Source: CAZMGG01 sp964565715
GTDB taxonomy: Bacteria; Planctomycetota; UBA1135; UBA2386
DNA length: 18,446 nt
NCBI GenBank assembly: GCA_964565715.1
Contig: CAZMGG010000112.1
Coordinates: 1 to 18,446 of the forward strand
Reading direction: 5' to 3'
A program made the translations under genes and the position numbers. The notes below the pieces were generated by a model. That model was given only the letters and a program-made list of their open reading frames with translations, did not search any database and was not told where the DNA came from. Positions within the stretch are counted from its first letter, which is position 1, and the number at the start of each line of letters is the position of its first letter. This document shows, piece after piece, positions 1 to 6,466 of this stretch.

Positions 1-123
1 GAGGTGATGGCAGGGCGCGATCGCCTGCGCGGCCTGCGGGTGGAACACGAGCCGCGGTTCCTGCGGGCGTTCACGGCGCGCCTGGAGCCATTGGGGGCGC
101 CGGCGGAGGTGCCGGCGTCGTGA
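1..123 (+). CDS. C-terminal end of an unknown protein (partial)
   Basis: The first 40 codons are open and end in TGA at 121-123, so this is the tail of a gene that begins before the window. The visible part is rich in Arg, Leu and Glu, ends in ...APAEVPAS, and shows no motif I recognise. The nitroreductase-like gene follows 77 bases later on the same strand with its own strong ribosome binding site, so co-transcription is possible but not shown. Function unknown. The frame assignment rests on continuity to the window edge and GC-rich codon use. Confidence 0.6.
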   Translation, partial: EVMAGRDRLRGLRVEHEPRFLRAFTARLEPLGAPAEVPAS

Positions 124-200
124 GCGAGCGCGGCGCCGTCGCAACGCTCCGCTGCGGCGGCCGCCAGCACGAGGGACGGTCACGACCCCAGGAGGTAGTG

Positions 201-1157
201 ATGAGTGACAACCATTCGCCTGACCGAGCCAGATGGCTGATCGGGCGGGCGGTTCTGGCGCCATCGAGTCACAACACCCAGCCATGGTGCTTCCAGGTAT
301 CGGGATCGACGATCGATCTCGGTGCTGACCGCTCCCGGGCATTGCCGGTGAACGACCCCCAGGGCCGGGAGCTGGCCATCAGCTGCGGGTGTGCGTTGAT
401 GAACCTGCGCATCGCCGCCGCCAGTGCGGGCCTTGGCGTGCAGGTGCAGCTGCTTCCGGAACCAGGGGCCCCCGACCTCCTGGCCCGCCTGCGTCTCTCC
501 GAGCAGTCGACCCCTTCCGCCGAAGACGCTCAACTGGCCGGGTTCCTCGAGACCCGGCGCACGTACCGGAGGCGATTCGCGCCTCGCACGGTAGGCGAAT
601 CTGCGGTGCAGCAGTTGATCGACGGGGCGAAGCGAGAAGGCGTGCATCTCACTCCTCTCTCCAGCGAGGACGCGAGACGCCAGGCCGCCACCCTGGTCGC
701 CGAAGGCGACGCCGCACAGTGGGCCAGCGCCAGTTGGCGTCGCGAACTCGCCGCCTGGATGCATCCGCGCCGACGCGGTGATGGGTTGACCCTCCCGGCG
801 TTGGCGGTGCCGGTGGCACGGTTCGTGGTTCGAGTCTTCGACATGGGCGATGGCATCGCAGCGAAGAATCGCCGGCTAGCGGAAAGCTCGCCACTGCTGG
901 CGGTCCTGAGCACCGACGGCGACAGTCCGCGTGACTGGTTGCTGGCGGGTCAGGGGCTCGAGCGCGTGCTGCTTGCGGGCTGCAAGCTCGGGCTGCAGGC
1001 CTCACACCTCAATCAGCCGGTCCAGGTGGCTTCGTTGCGTCGGAGGCTGCAGAATCTGACCGGTGGCGGCCCTCCACAGATCCTTCTCCGAATGGGATAC
1101 CCGATCGCGGCGGTTCCGCCTGCGCCCAGAAGAGGGCTCGACGACGTCATCGCGTAG
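201..1157 (+). CDS. Acg family nitroreductase-fold flavoprotein
   Basis: A 318-residue protein of the nitroreductase superfamily, Acg branch (type member: the dormancy protein Acg of Mycobacterium tuberculosis). Supporting motifs are APSSHNTQPW at residues 20-29 (the FMN-contact motif of the fold), RRTYRRRF at 119-126, LLAGQGLERVLLAG at 247-260, and the C-terminal PPQILLRMGYP (291-301) followed by PRRGLDDV. The length fits the family. Acg-type proteins bind FMN but are poorly characterised enzymatically; members have been linked to nitrosative or low-oxygen stress, and the substrate here is unknown. The ATG at 201 is chosen because GGAGGT lies at 191-196, four bases upstream; the open frame extends to 120 but that extension is Arg/Gly-rich and unlike the family. 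It is probably cytoplasmic, as no signal peptide is seen. It is the first recognisable gene of the plus-strand accessory row. Confidence 0.9.
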   Translation: MSDNHSPDRARWLIGRAVLAPSSHNTQPWCFQVSGSTIDLGADRSRALPVNDPQGRELAISCGCALMNLRIAAASAGLGVQVQLLPEPGAPDLLARLRLSEQSTPSAEDAQLAGFLETRRTYRRRFAPRTVGESAVQQLIDGAKREGVHLTPLSSEDARRQAATLVAEGDAAQWASASWRRELAAWMHPRRRGDGLTLPALAVPVARFVVRVFDMGDGIAAKNRRLAESSPLLAVLSTDGDSPRDWLLAGQGLERVLLAGCKLGLQASHLNQPVQVASLRRRLQNLTGGGPPQILLRMGYPIAAVPPAPRRGLDDVIA

Positions 1158-1169
1158 GGTGTGCGGTGA

Positions 1170-1213
1170 GGGCCGGCCAGGTTTGCAGCGGACGGTCCGT
1201 CGTCGACCGGCCC
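1170..1213. repeat. Intergenic inverted repeat after the Acg-like gene
   Basis: GGGCCGG at 1170-1176 pairs perfectly with CCGGCCC at 1207-1213. A second short hairpin (GACG/CGTC around 1191-1201) sits inside the loop. It begins 12 bases after the Acg-like stop, so it may act as a factor-assisted terminator or RNA processing site. No U-tract follows. In DNA this GC-rich, short arms of this kind arise often by chance. Confidence 0.3.
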
Positions 1214-1273
1214 ACGTCGTGCGCAGAGGCGCGTTCGGCGACGGCAGTCATCCCCGCTGAGGCGCGCACCGTC

Positions 1274-1633
1274 ATGGATGACGCCCGGTTCTGGGATCTG
1301 ATCGCGAAGCTCGATTGGGCGCGGGCGGGCGATGACGAGGCCGTGTGCAGGCCGGTGGTCGAGGCGCTGACGGCTTTGCCGGTCGCCGCCATCCAGGCTT
1401 TCGAGGAGATCCTCGCCCAGAAGCTGCATGCCCTGGACACCGAGGGACACGCCCGGGAGATCGGCGAGGAGGCGTTCACGGGATCGCGCGATGACTTCGC
1501 GGCCGCATGGCGCTCGAACGCGCGTTTCCTGGCCGCCGGGTCGTGCAGGTCGACGTGTGCGCCCTGCTCCACGACGGCGGTGGCCTGCATTGCTGTTCGC
1601 GCAATCAGCCCTTCGCCGGCAGGGACGCGATGA
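1274..1633 (+). CDS. DUF4240-like protein, possibly truncated or frameshifted
   Basis: From the ATG at 1274 the frame encodes 119 residues. The first ~75 (MDDARFWDLIAKLDW..., ALTALPVAAIQAFEEILAQKL, DTEGHAREIGEEAF) resemble DUF4240, whose members begin with a 'FW.lI..l' motif followed by a helical 'LpveeI.aFeeil...L' stretch. After about residue 85 the sequence turns into a Cys/Ser/Thr/Arg-rich tail (SCRSTCAPCSTT...) that does not look like a natural DUF4240 end, so a frameshift or decay is suspected. Against that, the stop overlaps the next start as ATGA (1630-1633), which suggests a maintained translational coupling. DUF4240 has no established biochemical function; in my recollection it often occurs among immunity-like or accessory genes. 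Upstream codons are open to 1166, but homology appears to begin at 1274. Confidence 0.5.
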   Translation: MDDARFWDLIAKLDWARAGDDEAVCRPVVEALTALPVAAIQAFEEILAQKLHALDTEGHAREIGEEAFTGSRDDFAAAWRSNARFLAAGSCRSTCAPCSTTAVACIAVRAISPSPAGTR

Positions 1634-2367
1634 GGTCGATGAGGCGAACTCTCGCTCTTTCCTGGGCCGGCTTTCTCATCCTGGTGGGAGTCGGGCTGCT
1701 CACCTGGGTTGGCTACAACCTGCTGATCGAACTGCAGCCATCCGCCGCGGGCCGCCACCCTGGGCCTGCCGTCGGCATGGGAATCGCAGCCATCTGGTTC
1801 GGCCTCGTCCAGATCCGGCGGAATCGGCGGTCGCCGGGCAGGCGGGTGGAGCCGCCGCAGATCACGGCCAGGATGGAGGACGGCTTCGTCGACCTCACCT
1901 TTGCCCTGGAGCGCCGCCAGCGCGACTCGGGTGGCGGAGAACGACTCGCGGCGATCGGGCAGGACGGGGACCGTCTGGTGGGCTTCAGCGTCGTGATCGA
2001 GCCTGGCTGGAGGAGGATCAGGTTGGGGGGGATCGAATCCCCGACGTACCAGGGCGGGATCGTCATCGAATCGGCAGGGCCACCCAGTGACGAATTGGTC
2101 AGGGCGATCGACCGGCTCTACATGACGGAGGCGGCCGCCACGGGGATGCGGCGTGCAGTCCGAGTCACCGGCATTTCCTTGGACGGCAATCCCACGGATC
2201 TCGACGCCGGTCCGGTCAGGATCAAGCTCTTCTTCTGGGAGAACGAAGGCGAGGACCACTATGCCGAGGCGTACCTCAACATCGACGTCCGCTCCGGAGC
2301 GATCGAACTGAACGAGAAGGATTCTGTCTACCGGATGCCCTTGGTCCTGGCGCTGTCGGACAGATGA
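1630..2367 (+). CDS. Unknown membrane-anchored protein, two N-terminal helices
   Basis: A 245-residue protein starting at the ATG of the ATGA overlap with the preceding frame. Two hydrophobic segments are clear, at about residues 8-30 (LSWAGFLILVGVGLLTWVGY) and 44-62, followed by an arginine-rich stretch (QIRRNRRSPGRR). The remaining ~170 residues form a soluble, charged domain, probably cytoplasmic by the positive-inside rule. Its C-terminal part (GPVRIKLFFWENEGEDHYAE, then YLNIDVRSGAIELNEKD) reads as a beta-rich domain. I vaguely recall small stand-alone proteins with this 'vkLFFwe...aeayLnID...v.l.EKD' pattern in accessory and immunity-like gene clusters, but cannot name the family. No catalytic motif is visible. 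Only 22 bases separate it from the next start, so it probably belongs to an operon. Confidence 0.75.
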   Translation: MRSMRRTLALSWAGFLILVGVGLLTWVGYNLLIELQPSAAGRHPGPAVGMGIAAIWFGLVQIRRNRRSPGRRVEPPQITARMEDGFVDLTFALERRQRDSGGGERLAAIGQDGDRLVGFSVVIEPGWRRIRLGGIESPTYQGGIVIESAGPPSDELVRAIDRLYMTEAAATGMRRAVRVTGISLDGNPTDLDAGPVRIKLFFWENEGEDHYAEAYLNIDVRSGAIELNEKDSVYRMPLVLALSDR

Positions 2368-2389
2368 AGCGCCGTCAGTGTCCACAGGG

Positions 2390-3241
2390 ATGAAGGTCCT
2401 CCTCCTCGCCATCCTGCTCGTGTTCGCTGCGGTCGGGGTCGGCCTGGCCAGGGGCGTGCTGAGCTGGTCGGCGGCCACACGGCGGCTGCGGGCGCGCATC
2501 GAGGGCGCGCGCATCCCGGTCACGCCGGGGTTTGTCGACTTCCGCGAACTCGAAGGCCTGCCCGCACCCGTGCAGCGCTACTTCCGCACGGTTCTCACCG
2601 ATGGGCAACCCATGGTTACCGGCGTGCGCGTGCGGCACCGGGGCACGTTCAACACCGGGAAGACCGCCGACCGCTGGCGACCCTTCACCTCGGAACAGCG
2701 GGTGGTCACCCGCCGAGCGGGCTTCGACTGGGATGGCCGCATCCGGATCGCGCCGGGGCTGACGGTGCGGGTGCACGATGCCTATGTCGCCGGCGAGGGC
2801 ATCCTGTCCGCGTCCCTGTCCGGCATCCTGCCCCTGATGGATCTGCATGGGACCGGCGCCATGGCGGAAGGCGAACTCATGCGCTTCCTGGCCGAGGCCG
2901 CCTGGTATCCCACGGCCCTGCTACCGAGCCAGGGCGTGCGATGGTCGGCCATCGATGCGACTTCGGCGCGGGCCACGTTCACCGACGGCGCCCTCACGAT
3001 CGCGCTGCACTTCGGCTTCGCCGCGTCCGGCGTCATCGCGACGGTGTGGGCCGACGCGCGCGGTCGTACGGTGGGCCGGCAGGTGGTGCCGACGCCCTGG
3101 CTCGGGCGCTTCTGGGACCACCAGGAGCGCGGCGGGATGCTCCTGCCTGTCGAAGGCGAGGTGGCCTGGCTTCTGCCCGAGGGGGCGAGGCCGTACTGGC
3201 GCGGTCGCATCACGGCCATCGAGCATGAGTTCGGCGGGTGA
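2390..3241 (+). CDS. DUF6544/DUF6920-like protein
   Basis: A 283-residue protein with an N-terminal hydrophobic signal or anchor (MKVLLLAILLVFAAVGVGLA). The conserved body matches the widespread uncharacterised family now usually labelled DUF6544 (some releases DUF6920): LPAPVQRYFRTVL at residues 57-69, RHRGTF, RPFTSEQRV, GFDWDGRIR (111-119), AYVAGEGILSASLSG, GELMRFLAEAAWYPTALLPSQGVRW (161-185), PTPWLGRF and the C-terminal PYWRGRI. The long, nearly invariant WYPTALLPSQGVRW stretch is the strongest evidence. Biochemical function is unknown; the N-terminus suggests an envelope location. An alternative GTG start at 2378 would add four residues, and neither start has a strong ribosome binding site. 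The family name is recalled from motif memory and was not checked by a search. Confidence 0.85.
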   Translation: MKVLLLAILLVFAAVGVGLARGVLSWSAATRRLRARIEGARIPVTPGFVDFRELEGLPAPVQRYFRTVLTDGQPMVTGVRVRHRGTFNTGKTADRWRPFTSEQRVVTRRAGFDWDGRIRIAPGLTVRVHDAYVAGEGILSASLSGILPLMDLHGTGAMAEGELMRFLAEAAWYPTALLPSQGVRWSAIDATSARATFTDGALTIALHFGFAASGVIATVWADARGRTVGRQVVPTPWLGRFWDHQERGGMLLPVEGEVAWLLPEGARPYWRGRITAIEHEFGG

Positions 3242-3295
3242 CGGGTTCGTGGCGTGGTGGCACGCATTCCGTATTGCCGAAGAGGAGGACCAGCG

Positions 3296-3523
3296 ATGAG
3301 AGCATGGATCTGCGAGACCCATTCCGAGGAGGATGGCCCGGAGGCTGTCGAGAGACGGACCGTGAAGATCCGGGGATCGAAGTCGGACGTGCAGGCCCTC
3401 GCACGCTTCCTGGTTTCCGTCGTCGAGCACCTGACCGCCGACCACTCCCACGTGCACCTTCGGGACCACATGGTGGGCTGGACCGGCTCCGGGCACGTGG
3501 ACGTGGGGATCGATGTGACGTAG
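3296..3523 (+). CDS. Imm32-like small protein
   Basis: A 75-residue protein. The start at 3296 is fixed by AGGAGGA at 3283-3289 with good spacing; the open frame upstream does not look coding. After a short charged beginning (MRAWICETHSEEDGPE) the core VKIRGSKSDVQALARFLVSV, then HSHVHLRDH and the terminal beta strand SGHVDVGIDV, resemble immunity protein 32 (Imm32). Members of that family are small alpha/beta proteins with a 'd.e.l..la..l......H.Hl' pattern, found in polymorphic toxin loci and also alone. No toxin gene adjoins it here. It is soluble, with no signal peptide. The small size and divergent sequence make the family call tentative, but the strong ribosome binding site supports a real gene. 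Confidence 0.6.
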   Translation: MRAWICETHSEEDGPEAVERRTVKIRGSKSDVQALARFLVSVVEHLTADHSHVHLRDHMVGWTGSGHVDVGIDVT

Positions 3524-3566
3524 AGTGCCGGCCGTTTGGTCGATGCCTGGGCGCCTGGTGGCAACC

Positions 3567-3851
3567 ATGAGCAGAGCAACACCGATGCGAATGGGTGCAG
3601 CAGTGGCTCTTGGCCTGGCTATCTTCGTCGCCGGGTGCTTCCTCCTGACCGCCATCCTTGTCGCGACGACGCCGCCGGACCTCGGCGCTGTCGGTCAGAT
3701 CGCGGGGTGCGTCGCCATCGTGGTGCTGCCAGCCGCCATCGCGCTCTGGCTGGGACGTGCCGTGGTGCGCCGCGGCAGACATGCCGGCAGGGAGGTCGTC
3801 GAGGCCGGTTGCGGCGCGGCGCACACTCCTGCGGCCGACAGACCGCGTTGA
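3567..3851 (+). CDS. Small two-helix membrane protein
   Basis: A 94-residue protein with two transmembrane segments at about residues 10-33 (GAAVALGLAIFVAGCFLLTA...) and 43-63, separated by a short TTPPDLGAVGQ loop and followed by a positively charged tail (RAVVRRGRHAGRE), so the C-terminus is probably cytoplasmic. No family is recognised. The ATG at 3567 is preceded by a weak GGTGG at 3557-3561; in-frame alternatives exist at 3543 (ATG) and 3525 (GTG, directly after the preceding stop). The hydrophobicity pattern is convincing for a coding frame, but function cannot be inferred. It may be expressed with its small neighbours. Confidence 0.55.
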   Translation: MSRATPMRMGAAVALGLAIFVAGCFLLTAILVATTPPDLGAVGQIAGCVAIVVLPAAIALWLGRAVVRRGRHAGREVVEAGCGAAHTPAADRPR

Positions 3852-3985
3852 GAACCCTGATGAGGCCTCGCCAGATGAGATGCTTCGTAGCGCTTGCGGT
3901 CGCCATGCGCGTGCGGCTCGCGTCGGCGCTGGGTCTTGCCATCGGCGCGATGCAACTCGCCGGACAGCGCAACACCTGGCAGGCC

Positions 3986-4273
3986 ATGAGGTCAATCCGT
4001 GTGATGGCCGTCACGGCGGCCGCCCTGCTGGCGGCCTGCCAGCATCCGCCGGCGGCGAGGCCCTTCGACGACTACGGTTCGCGCCTGCGCGTGCTGATCG
4101 GCCAGCGTTTCGGCTTCACCATGGATTCGAGCCACGCGGTGCAGGAGGCCACCGGCCCATTCATGCTGGTCGCGGTGGGAGTGGACTACGCCGAGTTCCG
4201 GATGGACCACGGCCAAGTGCTGTTCGTCTCGCTGGGAACCCTGCGCGTCACCGTCCGGCCGCGCAGCAGTTGA
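3986..4273 (+). CDS. Small hypothetical lipoprotein
   Basis: A 95-residue protein starting MRSIRVMAVTAAALLAACQH. The positively charged N-terminus, hydrophobic core and LAAC lipobox with Cys18 are those of a type II lipoprotein signal, so the mature ~78-residue protein should be lipid-anchored in the envelope. The mature part (GQRFGFTMDSSHAVQEATGP, then FMLVAVGVDYAEFRMDHGQ, VLFVSLGTLRVTV) looks like a small beta-barrel-type domain of unknown function. In-frame starts further upstream (for example 3860) would place a second hydrophobic stretch before the lipobox and are less likely. The 134 bases upstream (3852-3985) contain no other feature I can support. The DUF1963 gene begins 19 bases downstream. 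Confidence 0.6.
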   Translation: MRSIRVMAVTAAALLAACQHPPAARPFDDYGSRLRVLIGQRFGFTMDSSHAVQEATGPFMLVAVGVDYAEFRMDHGQVLFVSLGTLRVTVRPRSS

Positions 4274-4292
4274 AGCGGGGGCGCAGGTCTTC

Positions 4293-5126
4293 ATGTTCGA
4301 CAGCATCCGCGCCCTGTTCGATCGATTGGCCAGGCGCTCTCCACGTGACGTGGCGGCGCTGGCGGCCAGCGTCGAGAGAACGGCGTTGCAGGCAGTCAGA
4401 TGCCGAGAGCCCTCCTCATCGCACTTGGGCGGCGACCCCATGCTGCCGCCCGGCGTGGATTGGCCCCGACGAGATGGACGGCCGCTGCGATTCCTCGCGC
4501 GGTTGTCGCTGGCAGAGTTGCAGGCCGGGGCGACGACGGCCTGGCTTCCAGACACGGGAGCCTTGCTGTTCTTCTATGACGACCAGAAGCAACCGTGGGG
4601 ATTCGATCCCGCCGACCGCGGCGGCTGGTCAGTGCTCCACGTCCCTGAGGAGCCAGCGGCCCCAGCTGTTCCGCAAGAGCCCCCTGCCGACCAGTTGCCT
4701 CACCTCCCGGTGAAACTACGGCGCATCGCGGTGCTGCCGTCTGCCGATCGGCCGGAGGTGAAAGCGCTGCGACTGTCCGGCGACGAGTTCAATGGCTACT
4801 TCGACCTGGCTGAGGAACGCTTCGGCGGCCTCCCCAAGCATCAGGTCCTCGGGGTGCCGAGTCCGATCCAGGCTGACGCGATGGAGCTCGAGTGCCAAAT
4901 GGCGTCGAACGGCATCTACTGCGGCAACGCCGACGGGTACTCGTCGCACGAGGCGAAGGATCTGGCTGCCGGCGCCGTGCGATGGCGCCTGCTCTTCCAG
5001 ATGGACTCTGACGATGACCTGGGAGTCATGTGGGGTGACATCGGGATGCTGTACTTCTGGGTCGAGCAACAGGCGGCAGCGCGGGCTGACTTCTCGAACG
5101 TCTGGCTGATTCTCCAGTGTCATTGA
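4293..5126 (+). CDS. DUF1963 (YwqG-like) protein
   Basis: A 277-residue protein of the DUF1963/YwqG family. The diagnostic N-terminal block SSSHLGGDPMLPPGVDWPRRDG at residues 41-62, followed by PLRFLARLSLAEL (64-76), GALLFFYD (89-96) and the C-terminal GMLYFWVEQQAAARADFSNVWLILQ, reproduces the family pattern 'GG.P.LP....WP...g.PL.fLaqi.L' and 'G.lyf.i...dl...dFs..w..lQ'. No biochemical role is established for the family. In Bacillus, ywqG neighbours the YwqJ toxin/YwqK antitoxin genes, and DUF1963 genes are recurrent in immunity-like clusters. No signal peptide is present, so it is cytoplasmic. The ATG at 4293 lacks a strong ribosome binding site. It is the largest member of the accessory row and is complete. 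Confidence 0.9.
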   Translation: MFDSIRALFDRLARRSPRDVAALAASVERTALQAVRCREPSSSHLGGDPMLPPGVDWPRRDGRPLRFLARLSLAELQAGATTAWLPDTGALLFFYDDQKQPWGFDPADRGGWSVLHVPEEPAAPAVPQEPPADQLPHLPVKLRRIAVLPSADRPEVKALRLSGDEFNGYFDLAEERFGGLPKHQVLGVPSPIQADAMELECQMASNGIYCGNADGYSSHEAKDLAAGAVRWRLLFQMDSDDDLGVMWGDIGMLYFWVEQQAAARADFSNVWLILQCH

Positions 5127-5144
5127 CGCCACGCCGGACTGCTT

Positions 5145-5173
5145 CGAGGAGTCCTGCGCGCAGGCCTGCCTCG
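5145..5173. terminator. Possible stem-loop after the DUF1963 gene
   Basis: CGAGG at 5145-5149 pairs with CCTCG at 5169-5173. Between them is the 12-bp perfect palindrome CCTGCGCGCAGG (5153-5164), which can form an inner stem. The element starts 18 bases after the DUF1963 stop and precedes the DUF1801 promoter region. No T-run follows, so if it terminates transcription it would do so weakly or with Rho. Confidence 0.3.
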
Positions 5174-5222
5174 ACCTCCAGGCGCCCCGCGGCGAGGGCT
5201 CGTCGTCCTCATCCCGCCGTGC

Positions 5223-5228
5223 TACGCT
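5223..5228 (+). promoter_or_regulatory. Putative -10 element TACGCT before the DUF1801 gene
   Basis: TACGCT fits the TANNNT form of a sigma-70-type -10 box and stands out in this GC-rich gap, 33 bases before the DUF1801 start. No convincing -35 box is seen at 16-18 bases upstream. Similar hexamers precede other genes of the window (6431, 13668, 15663). Confidence 0.3.
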
Positions 5229-5261
5229 CCGCTCGCAACCGACCCCCTCAGGAGCAACGCC

Positions 5262-5678
5262 ATGGCCGAGAGCAAGACCAGGCCCACCGGAGCCAGCGTC
5301 GAGGACTACATCGAGGCGCGCGCCAACGAGCAGCAGCGCAGCGACTGCCAGAAGCTGATCTCGATGCTGAAGGGCATCACCCGGAAGAAGCCCTACATGT
5401 GGGGGCCGAGCATCGTCGGCTTCGGCTCGTATCGCTACACCTACGAGAGCGGCCGCACCGGCGAGGCTCCCCTGGCGGGCTTCGCGATCCGCGGCCGGGA
5501 CCTGGTGGTCTACGTGTGGGCCGAGGACGCCGGCCAGAAGGCCCGGCTGGCGAAGCTCGGCAGGCACAAGATGGGCAAGACCTGCCTCTACTTCCGCCAA
5601 CTGGCCGATCTCGACCAGGCGGTGCTGAAGCAGATCGTCACCGCCTCGGTGGCCGAGGTGCGCCGGCGCCACGGCTGA
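5262..5678 (+). CDS. DUF1801 domain protein (YdhG/YjbR-fold)
   Basis: A 138-residue protein matching DUF1801 over nearly its whole length: VEDYIEARANEQQRSDCQKLISML near the N-terminus, then the signature PYMWGPSIVGFGSYRYTYESG and RTGEAPLAGFAIRGRDLVVYVW, and the final KTCLYFRQLADLDQAVLKQIV. The family has the CyaY/YdhG-like fold and no proven activity; it is common as a stand-alone cytoplasmic protein in environmental bacteria. The ATG at 5262 is supported by AGGAG at 5250-5254 with a seven-base spacer. Its stop is only 19 bases from the stop of the minus-strand PEGA lipoprotein, so the two genes converge with almost no room for a separate terminator. Confidence 0.92.
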   Translation: MAESKTRPTGASVEDYIEARANEQQRSDCQKLISMLKGITRKKPYMWGPSIVGFGSYRYTYESGRTGEAPLAGFAIRGRDLVVYVWAEDAGQKARLAKLGRHKMGKTCLYFRQLADLDQAVLKQIVTASVAEVRRRHG

Positions 5679-5697
5679 CCGACTGGACCCGACGCGG

Positions 5698-6312
5698 CTA
5701 CTGGATCCACCGGCCGCCTTGCACCTTGTGGATCGGCGACAGGTCGAAGTCGATGGCCACGTAGCCCTGGGCGGGTACCAGCAGCGGGCGAGCCTGCTCG
5801 GGGAAGCTGCGGCGGACGGCTGGATCGCGCGGGCGCCAGCCGAACGTGCGCACGCCGGGTTCGGCCGGCAGGGTGACGCCCCAGGCGGCCTCGGGCCGCA
5901 TCGCCGGCCCGTCGATGGGTTGCCAGGGCCCTTCGTCGATGCGCGCCTCGTAGCCGGCGCGCCGCGTGTCGATGCGGATGCCGCTGCCGGAGCGGAGCAG
6001 CGGCAGGTGGCAGGGCAGCTGATGCCGCTGCTTCTTCGGGCAGACCCACTGGCCGCAGCGGTGCCGCGCCTCGTACGGCGGCGACATGGTCGGCACGAAC
6101 CCCGGCAGGCGCGCCTCGACCGTCATCGGTCGATCCGGATCCGGCGCGTAGCGCTCGATGTCGATGGTGGCCGGGGTCGTCTGGCCGGTGTCGACGCCGT
6201 CGACGAAGATCCGGGCTCCTTCCGGATACGACACCACCGGCACATGCGTGGCGGTGCCGCAGGCGGTGAACAGGGCCGGGAGCAGAAGGGTGACGAGCAG
6301 GATCGGGCGCAC
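5698..6312 (-). CDS. PEGA-domain lipoprotein
   Basis: A 204-residue protein beginning MRPILLVTLLLPALFTACGT, a type II lipoprotein signal with Cys18 in the lipobox FTAC. Residues 27-52 (VSYPEGARIFVDGVDTGQTTPATIDI) form a PEGA motif, the small surface-layer-type beta domain named for its Pro-Glu-Gly-Ala. The rest contains several Cys (RCGQWVC, PCH) and Trp residues, with a C-terminal part probably folding as a further beta domain. It is likely anchored in the envelope, with a structural rather than catalytic role. The GTG start at 6312 is chosen because GGAGGT lies four bases upstream on the minus strand (6317-6322). It is divergent from the DUF6265 gene, sharing a 154-base intergenic region, and convergent with the DUF1801 gene. 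Confidence 0.82.
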   Translation of the reverse strand: MRPILLVTLLLPALFTACGTATHVPVVSYPEGARIFVDGVDTGQTTPATIDIERYAPDPDRPMTVEARLPGFVPTMSPPYEARHRCGQWVCPKKQRHQLPCHLPLLRSGSGIRIDTRRAGYEARIDEGPWQPIDGPAMRPEAAWGVTLPAEPGVRTFGWRPRDPAVRRSFPEQARPLLVPAQGYVAIDFDLSPIHKVQGGRWIQ

Positions 6313-6362
6313 GGTGACCTCCGAGGGCCCATGATCCCATCGGGAGCCGTCCCGGGCGCGAT

Positions 6363-6377
6363 CGAACGACCGTTTCG
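6363..6377. promoter_or_regulatory. Imperfect palindrome in the PEGA/DUF6265 divergent region
   Basis: CGAACG at 6363-6368 and CGTTTCG at 6371-6377 form an inverted repeat with one bulged T. It lies between the two divergent genes, and its half-site matches the perfect palindrome at 16111-16125. It could be a regulator site shared by both positions. The evidence is the match alone. Confidence 0.25.
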
Positions 6378-6430
6378 GCGAGGCTGGGCCGGCGCCGCCT
6401 TGCGCGGTGTGCGCCGGAGCCCGACCGGCC

Positions 6431-6436
6431 TACACT
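6431..6436 (+). promoter_or_regulatory. Putative -10 element TACACT before the DUF6265 gene
   Basis: TACACT, a good TANNNT -10 box, lies 30 bases upstream of the ATG at 6467 in an otherwise GC-rich gap. No clear -35 box is seen at standard spacing. The implied start of transcription leaves a short leader of roughly 20 bases. Confidence 0.35.
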
Positions 6437-6466
6437 GCCGCCTCCCGATCCGGACAGGACCCCGCG

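Noticed and set aside
1147..2523. Long minus-strand open frame (458 codons) opposite the DUF4240-like and membrane genes
   Set aside because: It runs antisense to genes with recognisable domains or membrane helices, has Arg/Pro-rich shadow composition and no ribosome binding site. Long antisense frames are expected at this GC content.
1158..5261. Integron cassette array suggested by single small accessory genes in one orientation
   Set aside because: I found no attC-like GTTRRRY/RYYYAAC core sites between the genes and no integrase. Gene-end ATGA overlap also argues against cassettes.
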